Assembly: GCF_000397205.1 (NCBI RefSeq) | Contig: NC_021237.1 | Span: forward strand, 4,155,001 to 4,219,000 | Source: Pseudomonas protegens CHA0 | GTDB lineage: Bacteria; Pseudomonadota; Gammaproteobacteria; Pseudomonadales; Pseudomonadaceae | Reading direction: 5' to 3' | Length of the DNA: 64,000 bases | Shown: one piece after another, positions 12,302 to 19,611 of the stretch | How positions within the stretch are numbered: position 1 is the first letter of the stretch | Layout: each line of letters begins with the position of its first letter | Translations under genes and position numbers: made by a program | Notes under the pieces: model-generated | Database searches by the model: none | The model's input: only the letters and a program-made list of their open reading frames with translations | Told to the model about the DNA's origin: nothing

Positions 12302-12672
12302 AGCATCGCCTCTAGTAGATTTTGTCGGTGACTGCTCAAAGACTCGTCCACAGTTAAGACCAGGATTGCCCCTACCACAAATGGGGTTACTCTCACGCCC
12401 CTACCGTTAGTCGTTTTGGTTCTGTGCATATACTCAAACATCACTTTTGCGCATAACCGCAAACTGGTATCGTTCGGCGGCTCCGTTGGGAGTGCGCGGC
12501 CGTGCGCGCAGATTTGCTTACATGGGTGGCGTGAAGCGTGAACGAAGGCAAGACGAGGTGAGACCGGCGAAAACCGCGCTGGACGCCAGTCCGAGCAGCG
12601 TACCGAAGCCGTTCACCGCAGTATTTGCCAAGTGCGCTTGAGCGCCGCCTGTAGCCTGAGAACTGGACCTAT
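12302..12672 (+). promoter_or_regulatory. 371-base 5' region of the sulfite reductase-type operon
   Basis: No gene is convincing here. An AT-rich stretch around 12420-12475 (GCATATACTCAAACATCACT, then ATAACCGCAAACTGGTATCG) is the probable promoter and may carry a CysB-type site. About 200 GC-rich bases follow before the start codon and could form a long structured leader. A 64-codon frame at 12447 has no ribosome site and was not accepted. Confidence 0.4.
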
Positions 12673-14331
12673 ATGTACGTATACGACGAGTACGATCAGC
12701 GGATCATCGAGGACCGCGTCAAGCAGTTCCGTGATCAGACCCGACGCTATCTGGCAGGCGAGCTGAGCGAAGAAGAATTCCGCCCCCTGCGCCTGCAGAA
12801 TGGCCTTTATATCCAACGTTTTGCCCCGATGCTGCGGGTCGCCGTGCCTTACGGCCAACTGACCTCGCGCCAAGCGCGGATGATGGCCAAGATTGCCCGC
12901 GACTACGACAAGGGCTACGCGCACATCAGTACCCGGCAGAACGTGCAGTTCAACTGGCCGGCCCTGGAAGACATCCCGGACATCCTCGCCGAACTGGCCA
13001 CCGTGCAGATGCACGCGATCCAGACCAGCGGCAACTGCCTGCGCAACGTCACCACCGACCAGTTCGCCGGTGTCGCCGCCGACGAGCTGATCGACCCGCG
13101 CCCCTGGTGCGAGATCGTCCGCCAGTGGACCACCTTCCACCCGGAATTTGCCTACCTGCCGCGCAAGTTCAAGATCGCCATCAACGGCTCGACCTCTGAC
13201 CGCGCGGCCATCGAAGTCCATGACATCGGCCTTGAGCCTGTGTACAACGCCGCCGGTGAGCTGGGTTTCCGCGTGCTGGTGGGTGGCGGCCTGGGCCGTA
13301 CCCCGGTGGTCGGTGCCTTCATCAACGAGTTCCTGCCCTGGCAGGACCTGCTGAGCTACCTCGACGCCATCCTGCGGGTCTACAACCGCTACGGCCGGCG
13401 TGACAACAAGTACAAGGCGCGGATCAAGATCCTGGTCAAGGCCCTGACCCCTGAAGTGTTCGCCGAGAAGGTCGAGGCCGAGATGGCCCACCTGCGTGGC
13501 GGCCAGACCACCCTGACCGATGCCGAAGTGCATCGCGTGGCCAAGCACTTCGTCGACCCGGACTACAAGACCCTGAGCAACCAGGACGCCGAACTGGCCG
13601 CCCTGGACCAGCAGCACCCGGGCTTTGCCCGCTGGCGCACGCGCAACACCCTGGCCCACAAGAAGCCGGGCTACGTGGCCGTGACCCTGTCGCTCAAGCC
13701 CACCGGTGTAGCGCCGGGAGACGTTACCGACAAGCAGTTCGACGCCATCGCCGACCTGGCCGACCGTTACAGTTTCGGCCAGCTGCGCACCTCCCACGAG
13801 CAGAACATCATTCTCGCCGACGTCGAGCAGAGCCAACTGTTCACCCTGTGGGGCGAGTTGCGGGAGAACGGCTTCGCCACGCCGAACATCGGCCTCTTGA
13901 CCGACATCATCTGCTGCCCGGGCGGCGACTTCTGCTCCCTGGCCAACGCCAAGTCGATCCCGATCGCCGAATCCATCCAGCGCCGTTTCGACGACCTGGA
14001 CTACCTGTTCGACATCGGCGAACTGGACCTGAACATCTCCGGTTGCATGAACGCCTGCGGCCACCACCACGTGGGCCATATCGGCATCCTCGGGGTGGAC
14101 AAGAAAGGCGAGGAGTTCTACCAGGTGTCCCTGGGTGGCAGCGCCAGCCGCGACGCCAGCCTGGGCAAGATCCTCGGCCCGTCCTTCGCCCAGGACGACA
14201 TGCCCGACGTGATCTCGAAGCTGATCGACGTGTACGTGGAACAACGTACCGAAGACGAACGCTTCATCGACACCTATCAACGTATTGGCATCGACCTCTT
14301 CAAGGAGCGCGTCTATGCAGCGAATCATTAA
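12673..14331 (+). CDS. cysI: Nitrite/sulfite reductase hemoprotein, assimilatory sulfite reductase type
   Basis: This 552-residue cytosolic enzyme reduces sulfite to sulfide with siroheme and a 4Fe-4S cluster. Two ferredoxin-like halves are visible, and the substrate-binding half includes STRQNVQFNWPALEDIPDIL. The cluster ligands are in CCPGGDFCSLA (about residue 413) and CMNACGHHHVGHIG (about 458). The pairing with a downstream DUF934 gene is typical of the pseudomonad CysI that receives electrons without a fused CysJ. Nitrite reductase is the alternative, but that context argues for sulfur assimilation. Confidence 0.9.
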   Translation: MYVYDEYDQRIIEDRVKQFRDQTRRYLAGELSEEEFRPLRLQNGLYIQRFAPMLRVAVPYGQLTSRQARMMAKIARDYDKGYAHISTRQNVQFNWPALEDIPDILAELATVQMHAIQTSGNCLRNVTTDQFAGVAADELIDPRPWCEIVRQWTTFHPEFAYLPRKFKIAINGSTSDRAAIEVHDIGLEPVYNAAGELGFRVLVGGGLGRTPVVGAFINEFLPWQDLLSYLDAILRVYNRYGRRDNKYKARIKILVKALTPEVFAEKVEAEMAHLRGGQTTLTDAEVHRVAKHFVDPDYKTLSNQDAELAALDQQHPGFARWRTRNTLAHKKPGYVAVTLSLKPTGVAPGDVTDKQFDAIADLADRYSFGQLRTSHEQNIILADVEQSQLFTLWGELRENGFATPNIGLLTDIICCPGGDFCSLANAKSIPIAESIQRRFDDLDYLFDIGELDLNISGCMNACGHHHVGHIGILGVDKKGEEFYQVSLGGSASRDASLGKILGPSFAQDDMPDVISKLIDVYVEQRTEDERFIDTYQRIGIDLFKERVYAANH

Positions 14332-14809
14332 GAACAACGAGGTCATCGACGAAACCTGGCACCTGCTGCCCAAGGACGCGACCCTCGACGGCATTTCCAA
14401 CTGCGACGACCTGATCGTGCCACTGGCCCTGTGGCGCGAGCATGCTCACGCCCTCAAGGCCCGCGATGGCGGCCTGGGCGTATGGCTGGATGCGGACGAA
14501 GAAGCCGAGGAAATCGGTGACGACGTCGAGCAGTTCCAGGTGATTGCCCTGAACTTCCCGGCCTTCACCGATGGCCGCAACTACTCCAACGCCCGCCTGC
14601 TGCGTGACCGCTACGGCTACAAGGGCGAGTTGCGAGCGATTGGCGACGTGTTGCGCGACCAGCTGTTCTACCTGCACCGCTGCGGCTTCGATGCCTATGC
14701 ACTGCGGGCCGACAAGGACCCCTACGAAGCCTTGGAAAGCCTCAAGGACTTCTCGGTGACCTACCAGGCCGCCACCGACGAACCGCTACCGCTGTTCCGT
14801 CGCCGCTAA
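14315..14809 (+). CDS. DUF934 protein, sulfite reductase partner
   Basis: This 164-residue DUF934 protein contains the conserved LNFPAFTDGRNYSNARLLRD and later FDAYALRADKDP. DUF934 genes regularly follow the sulfite reductase hemoprotein gene, and the product is thought to be an accessory or electron-transfer protein. The ATG at 14315 lies within the last codons of the upstream gene (17-base overlap) with AAGGAG seven bases before it, so the two are translationally coupled. A strong terminator follows. Confidence 0.9.
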   Translation: MQRIIKNNEVIDETWHLLPKDATLDGISNCDDLIVPLALWREHAHALKARDGGLGVWLDADEEAEEIGDDVEQFQVIALNFPAFTDGRNYSNARLLRDRYGYKGELRAIGDVLRDQLFYLHRCGFDAYALRADKDPYEALESLKDFSVTYQAATDEPLPLFRRR

Positions 14810-14822
14810 GCCCTGGCGCCAA

Positions 14823-14862
14823 CAAAAAGCCCTGAACCGGGAAACCGGTTCAGGGCTTTTTT
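14823..14862 (+). terminator. Terminator of the cysI-DUF934 operon
   Basis: The stem AAAAAGCCCTGAACCGG / CCGGTTCAGGGCTTTTTT encloses a GAAA loop (GGGAAACC) and ends in a run of T, a strong intrinsic terminator 15 bases after the DUF934 stop codon. Confidence 0.92.
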
Positions 14863-14883
14863 GTGCAGACCTGCCACTCTCAC

Positions 14884-15112
14884 CGTAGGAGCCGGCTTGC
14901 CGGCGAAGAGGCCCTCGGGCCTTGTGCAAATCTTGCGATCGCCTTCGCTGGCAAGCCAGCTCCTACAGCAGACGCCCGTAAACGAAGCACTCCCTGTAGG
15001 AGCCGGCTTGCCGGCGAAGAGGCCCTCGGGCCTTGTGCAAAGCTTGCAACCGCCTTCGCTGGCAAGCCAGCTCCTACAAAGCCAGCTCCTACAAAAAGCC
15101 AGCGCCTACAAG
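14884..15112. repeat. Two REP doublets plus partial tail copies before sohB
   Basis: Two doublets (14885-14967 and 14995-15078) each pair GTAGGAGCCGGCTTGCCGGC with GCTGGCAAGCCAGCTCCTAC. Directly after the second, the short string AGCCAGCTCCTACA is repeated with one variant (15078-15112), suggesting slippage or partial duplication of the right arm. The tail ends ten bases from the sohB stop codon. Confidence 0.88.
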
Positions 15113-15121
15113 GCCGGGGGG

Positions 15122-16156
15122 TTACCAGAAGCGCTGCTGGGTCAGACGGCTCCACCAGGTCAGCAACACGCGATCGATGGAACCACTGGCCGCCAAGCCT
15201 ACGCGCTCCTGCAGGCTCTTACGCTCGGCATAGTGCAGGTGGAAAACCTCGGCATTCTTGGCCTTGTCGGCCAGGTACTCATCGCTGGTCTGCAGCTCGT
15301 CCACCAGCAGTTTTTCCTGCGCCGCCACGCCCAGCCAGACTTCACCAGTGGCCACTTCATCAATGGCCAATTGCGGGCGATAGCGGGACACAAAGTTCTT
15401 GAACAGTTGATGGGTCACGTCCAGGTCTTCCTGGAACTTCTCCCGGCCCTTCTCGGTGTTTTCACCAAATACCGTCAGGGTGCGCTTGTACTCACCGGCG
15501 GTGAGCACTTCAAAATCGATGTCGTGCTTCTTCAGCAGGCGGTTGACGTTGGGCAACTGGGCCACCACGCCAATGGAACCGAGGATGGCGAACGGCGCGC
15601 TGATAATCTTTTCACCGATGCAGGCCATCATGTAGCCGCCGCTGGCCGCTACCTTGTCGATGCACACCGTCAGCGGCACGCCAGCCTGGCGGATACGCGC
15701 CAGCTGCGACGAAGCCAGCCCGTAGCTGTGGACCATGCCGCCACCGCTCTCCAGGCGCAGCACCACTTCATCCTTGGGCGTTGCCAGGCTCAGCAGGGCA
15801 GTGATTTCATGGCGCAGCCCTTCGGTGGCCGAAGCCTTGATGTCGCCATTGAAGTCCAGCACGAAGACCCGGGACTTGGCCTCGGCCGGCTGTTTCTTGT
15901 GCTTCTTCTGGCTCTTTTCGCTCTTGCTCTTGGCCTTGCGCAGGGCCTTGAGCTGATCCTTGTCCAGCAGGCTCTGCTCCAGGCGCTCGCGCAGTTCCTT
16001 GTAGAAATCATTCAGCTTGCTGACCTGCAACTGCCCCACACCCTTGCGCCGCCCCTTGCTGCGCAGCGCAGCGGCGGTGATCAGCACCACCAGGATGGCG
16101 ACCACCAGGGTCACGGTCTTGGCCAGGAAACTGGCATATTCGGCGATAAACTCCAC
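15122..16156 (-). CDS. sohB: Inner-membrane protease SohB
   Basis: This 344-residue S49-family signal-peptide-peptidase-like protease is anchored by an N-terminal span (VTLVVAILVVLITAAAL) with its catalytic domain outside the cytoplasm. The nucleophile serine is expected in KVAASGGYMMAC near residue 173 and the general-base lysine in TAGEYKRTLT near 222. A highly charged linker (KSKSEKSQKKHKKQ) lies between anchor and catalytic domain. The start is GTG with GAGGAG eight bases upstream. It is monocistronic. SohB is known as a multicopy suppressor of HtrA loss. Confidence 0.94.
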   Translation of the reverse strand: MEFIAEYASFLAKTVTLVVAILVVLITAAALRSKGRRKGVGQLQVSKLNDFYKELRERLEQSLLDKDQLKALRKAKSKSEKSQKKHKKQPAEAKSRVFVLDFNGDIKASATEGLRHEITALLSLATPKDEVVLRLESGGGMVHSYGLASSQLARIRQAGVPLTVCIDKVAASGGYMMACIGEKIISAPFAILGSIGVVAQLPNVNRLLKKHDIDFEVLTAGEYKRTLTVFGENTEKGREKFQEDLDVTHQLFKNFVSRYRPQLAIDEVATGEVWLGVAAQEKLLVDELQTSDEYLADKAKNAEVFHLHYAERKSLQERVGLAASGSIDRVLLTWWSRLTQQRFW

Positions 16157-16359
16157 AGGGACTCCTCAAACATGGACCGCTGCCAACGAGCGGCGTAATG
16201 GGCTAAAGCATACCGGCGCGACTGGTCGGCCACCAGTCGGGAAACCTTGTGTAACCAAGCTCCAACAATCATTTCAAACAAGCGTATGTTTTTTCATTGA
16301 CAGCTCACCGGCATCCTCATAACCTCGCAAAACTTTCAACGTACCGGGATGACGCGGAC

Positions 16360-17070
16360 GTGGGCAGCATCTACTTGATTCGACATGGCCAGGCCTCCTT
16401 CGGTGCAGACGACTACGACGTGCTGTCGGCCACTGGCGTGCGCCAGGCGGCGGTGCTCGGCGAACACCTGGCAGCGCTGGGCATCGGCTTCGATCGCTGC
16501 CTGTCCGGCGATCTGCGGCGCCAGCAGCACACCGCCCAGGCCGCTCTGGAACAGATGAGCGCCGCAGGCTTTGACAGCCCGGCCCTGGAAATAGATTCCG
16601 CCTTCAACGAATTCGATGCCGACGCCATCATCCGCGCCCTGCTGCCCGACCTGCTGCCCCAGGAACCCGAAGCCCTGAACATCCTGCGCAACGCCGCGCA
16701 GAACCGCGGTGAGTTCCAGCGCATCTTCGCCCTGATCATCCAGCGCTGGCTGGCCGGCACCTACGACCCGCCGGGCCTGGAAAGCTGGCTGGGTTTTGTC
16801 GAACGCGTCCAGGGCGGCCTGCAACGGATTCTCGAAGCAACCAACAACCAGCAGAAGATCGCCGTGTTCACCTCCGGCGGCACCATAACCGCCCTGCTCC
16901 ACCTGATTACCCGGATGCCCGCCCAGCAGGCTTTCGAACTCAATTGGCAAATCGTCAACACCTCGCTCAACCAGCTGAAGTTCCGCGGTCGCGAGGTGTC
17001 CCTGGCTTCCTTCAACGGTCATGCCCATCTGCAACTGTTGAAGGCCCCGGAGCTCATCACCTTCCGTTGA
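16360..17070 (+). CDS. Histidine phosphatase family protein
   Basis: This 236-residue protein has the phosphoglycerate mutase-like catalytic motif IYLIRHGQASFG at its N-terminus. It also has the arginine-containing CLSGDLRRQQHTAQ and a late TSGGTITALLHL. The GTG at 16360 is preferred over an upstream in-frame start, because the family begins directly at the beta-strand carrying RHG. It is followed 51 bases later by an SCP2-domain gene in the same direction, so the two may be cotranscribed. The substrate is unknown. Confidence 0.82.
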   Translation: MGSIYLIRHGQASFGADDYDVLSATGVRQAAVLGEHLAALGIGFDRCLSGDLRRQQHTAQAALEQMSAAGFDSPALEIDSAFNEFDADAIIRALLPDLLPQEPEALNILRNAAQNRGEFQRIFALIIQRWLAGTYDPPGLESWLGFVERVQGGLQRILEATNNQQKIAVFTSGGTITALLHLITRMPAQQAFELNWQIVNTSLNQLKFRGREVSLASFNGHAHLQLLKAPELITFR

Positions 17071-17121
17071 GCCCGGCTTACTGTGACCCTTGCTGTAACC
17101 ACCCCATAAAAGGATCGAACC

Positions 17122-17436
17122 ATGACCTCCGTAGCTGACGCCGTACAAGCCATGCAAGCCAAGTTCAACCCAGCTGCCGCTGCCGGCCTGGACCTGGTTT
17201 TCGGTTTCCGCATCGATGACTCCAAGCACTTCTCGCTGGTCGTCAAGGACAGCACCTGCGAACTCAAGGAAGGCGAGAACCCGGACGCCCAGGTCACCCT
17301 GGTGATGGACGGCGAGACCCTGGACGGCATCGTCAGCGGCGAGACCGACGGCATGCAAGCCTTCATGGGCGGCAAGCTGCGCGCCGAAGGCGACATGATG
17401 CTGGCCATGAAACTGAGCGAGCTGTTCCCAGCCTAA
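17122..17436 (+). CDS. SCP2 sterol-carrier domain protein
   Basis: This 104-residue protein consists of one SCP2 domain, with FGFRIDDSKHFSLVVKDSTC and MGGKLRAEGDMMLAMKLSEL near the C-terminus. Such proteins bind lipids or fatty acyl-CoA in a hydrophobic tunnel. Length is normal for bacterial single-domain forms. It follows the histidine phosphatase gene with an AAAAGGA site before the ATG. A role in acyl-chain or lipid metabolism is inferred from the fold only. Confidence 0.85.
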   Translation: MTSVADAVQAMQAKFNPAAAAGLDLVFGFRIDDSKHFSLVVKDSTCELKEGENPDAQVTLVMDGETLDGIVSGETDGMQAFMGGKLRAEGDMMLAMKLSELFPA

Positions 17437-17459
17437 GACCGCGCAAGGTCCGGCTGTAC

Positions 17460-17486
17460 CCGAATCCCGCCCCTGTGGCGGGATTC
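17460..17486 (+). terminator. Hairpin after the SCP2 gene
   Basis: CGAATCCCGCC / GGCGGGATTCG form a perfect 11-bp stem around CCTGT, 24 bases after the stop codon. Only a weak T-rich stretch (TCGTTTCT) follows, so termination efficiency is uncertain. Confidence 0.6.
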
Positions 17487-17697
17487 GTCGTTTCTGGCTG
17501 CCGCAACCGCTCTGGCCCGTGCCTTTGCCCTGAATCAATACCGCTGGGCGGCTGGCATTTCAGGCGAGACGCTTGATTGATCTCGGTCAGTTCCCACCCC
17601 GCAACGCCCCTCTACTCTTGCGCCTTCCATCGCGGCCAGGGACGGCTCAGCCGGAGCCACCTGCCATACCGCCATCACTCACGGAAGAGTCTGCATT

Positions 17698-19425
17698 ATG
17701 CGATCACTGAAGATCATCCTGCTGTCTACCGCCTTCAACGGCCTGACCCAACGCGCCTGGCTCGACCTGCGCCAGGCCGGCCACCGCCCCAGCGTGGTGC
17801 TGTTCACCAGCGAAGAAGAGGTCTGCCGGCAGATCGAAGAGGCCGAGGCCGACCTGGTGATCTGCCCGTTCCTCAAGGACCGGGTCCCCCAGCAACTGTG
17901 GAGCCATCCCAAGCGCCCGGTGGTGATCATCCACCCGGGTATCGTCGGCGACCGTGGGGCCAGCGCCCTGGACTGGGCCATCAGCAAGGAACTCAAGCGC
18001 TGGGGCGTCACCGCGTTGCAGGCGGTGGAAGAAATGGACGCCGGGCCGATCTGGTCGACCCACGAATTCAACCTGCCCGCCGGGCTGCGCAAGTCCGAGC
18101 TGTACAACGGCCTGGTGAGCGACGCGGCGATTCACTGTATCCGCGACGTGGTGGAGAAATTCCGCAACGGCTACACCCCCCAGCCCCTGGACTACGACAA
18201 ACCCTCGGTCCTCGGGCGCCTGCAACCGAACATGAAGCAATCCGACCGCACCTTCAGCTGGCACGACAGCGCGCAATTCATCAAGCGCAGCATCGACGCC
18301 GCCGACGGCCAGCCCGGCGTCCTGGCCAGCCTCGCCGGCGGTCAGTACTACGTCTACGACGCCCACCTGGATTCACGTACCGGCATGCCCGGGCAACTGC
18401 TGGCGGTGCACGACGATGCAGTGCTGGTGGCCTGCGGCGATCACAGCCTGTGGATCGGCTACCTGCGCCTCAAGCCCCAGCCTGGCGAAGAAACCTTCAA
18501 GCGCCCCGCCCGCCACGTGCTCGGCGAGCGCCTGGCCGATGTCCCGGTGCTGGACTGGTCGGTGGCCAACAGCCCGTTTAGCACCGAGGCCTACCAACCT
18601 ATCCGCTACCGCGAAACGGGCAAGGTCGGCGAACTGACCTTCGAGTTCTACAACGGCGCCATGAGCACCGAGCAGTGCCAACGCCTGGTCAGCGCCCTGC
18701 GTTGGGCCAAGGCCCGGGACACCCAGGTGCTGCTGGTACGCGGCGGCCGCGGTGCCTTCAGCAACGGCGTGCACCTCAACGTGATCCAGGCCGCCGAAGT
18801 ACCGGGCCTGGAAGCCTGGGCCAATATCCAGGCCATCGACGACGTCTGCCTGGAACTGCTCACCGCCCGCCAACTGGTGGTCAGCGGCCTGACCGGCAAT
18901 GCCGGCGCCGGCGGCCTGATGCTGGCCCTGGCCGCGGACGTGATCCTGGCCCGCGCCGACACCGTGTACAACCCCCACTACAAGAGCATGGGCCTGTACG
19001 GCTCCGAGTATTGGACCTACAGCCTGCCCCGCGCCGTCGGCCAGGCCATGGCCAAGCAGTTGACCGAAGCCTGCCTGCCCATCAGCGCCCTCCAGGCCCT
19101 GCAGATGGGCATGGTGCAGGAGATCGGCCCGCGCTGCCCGGACGAGTTCGGCCTGTGGTTGCTGCAACGGGCCAACGGCGTGCTCAACGACCCGCGCTAC
19201 CAGCACCTGCGCCAGCGCAAGCTGGATGCCGACCCGCAACTGATGCAGCACTGCCGCAACGCCGAGCTGGAAGAGATGCACATGGACATGGTGCAGAACC
19301 GCAAGGGCTTCGCCGAGAAGTGCAGCAACTTCGTCTACAAGCGCAAGACCTGCTGCACCCCGGAGCGGTTGATCGAAGCCTGGGCGCTGCCGCAGCCCGC
19401 CACTTTGATCGTCCGATCAGCCTAG
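17698..19425 (+). CDS. hypX: HypX-like formyltransferase/enoyl-CoA hydratase fusion
   Basis: This is a 575-residue two-domain protein. The N-terminal formyl-THF transferase-like domain (1-165) carries VVIIHPGIVGDRG; a formyltransferase C-terminal domain follows (about 190-300). An enoyl-CoA hydratase/isomerase domain (about 310-500) carries GGRGAFSNGVHLN and TGNAGAGGLMLALAADVIL. This is the HypX arrangement; in aerobic hydrogen oxidisers HypX makes the CO ligand of [NiFe]-hydrogenase from formyl-THF via formyl-CoA. No hydrogenase or other hyp gene is in the window, so its job here may differ. The gene is monocistronic. Domain calls are firm; physiological role is uncertain. Confidence 0.85.
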   Translation: MRSLKIILLSTAFNGLTQRAWLDLRQAGHRPSVVLFTSEEEVCRQIEEAEADLVICPFLKDRVPQQLWSHPKRPVVIIHPGIVGDRGASALDWAISKELKRWGVTALQAVEEMDAGPIWSTHEFNLPAGLRKSELYNGLVSDAAIHCIRDVVEKFRNGYTPQPLDYDKPSVLGRLQPNMKQSDRTFSWHDSAQFIKRSIDAADGQPGVLASLAGGQYYVYDAHLDSRTGMPGQLLAVHDDAVLVACGDHSLWIGYLRLKPQPGEETFKRPARHVLGERLADVPVLDWSVANSPFSTEAYQPIRYRETGKVGELTFEFYNGAMSTEQCQRLVSALRWAKARDTQVLLVRGGRGAFSNGVHLNVIQAAEVPGLEAWANIQAIDDVCLELLTARQLVVSGLTGNAGAGGLMLALAADVILARADTVYNPHYKSMGLYGSEYWTYSLPRAVGQAMAKQLTEACLPISALQALQMGMVQEIGPRCPDEFGLWLLQRANGVLNDPRYQHLRQRKLDADPQLMQHCRNAELEEMHMDMVQNRKGFAEKCSNFVYKRKTCCTPERLIEAWALPQPATLIVRSA

Positions 19426-19448
19426 CCGTCGGATCTGCTCGTCCACTC

Positions 19449-19479
19449 ACGCCACGCAGCCGCAAAGGCTGCGTGGCGT
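19449..19479 (+). terminator. 13-bp perfect hairpin after hypX
   Basis: ACGCCACGCAGCC / GGCTGCGTGGCGT enclose the loop GCAAA, 24 bases after the hypX stop codon. There is no T-run, so it may be a Rho-dependent end or an mRNA stabiliser. It marks the edge before the lower-GC phosphoesterase-NTPase gene. Confidence 0.55.
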
Positions 19480-19546
19480 GCGGTCACATGAAACGCAACA
19501 CAAACACCACCAGCAACAGCCAATGGTTCAGCGACTCTGATGCGCA

Positions 19547-19576
19547 TTGAGCCCCATGATCTTGCGTAGCTATGCT
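19547..19576 (+). promoter_or_regulatory. Possible promoter of the phosphoesterase-STAND gene
   Basis: TTGAGC (19547-19552) and TATGCT (19571-19576) are separated by 18 bases and fit a weak housekeeping promoter about 35 bases before the start codon. No operator-like repeat was seen. Confidence 0.4.
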
Positions 19577-19611
19577 AGCGTCTATCAACTTCCTTCTACC
19601 TGCTCAAAACT

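Noticed and set aside
12447-12641. 64-codon plus-strand frame upstream of the sulfite reductase-type gene
   Set aside because: No ribosome site, arginine-rich translation and no recognisable feature; treated as leader.
19426-19611. Attachment site or tRNA at the edge of the STAND gene
   Set aside because: No tRNA-like sequence, direct repeat pair or integrase was found; only a hairpin and a weak promoter.
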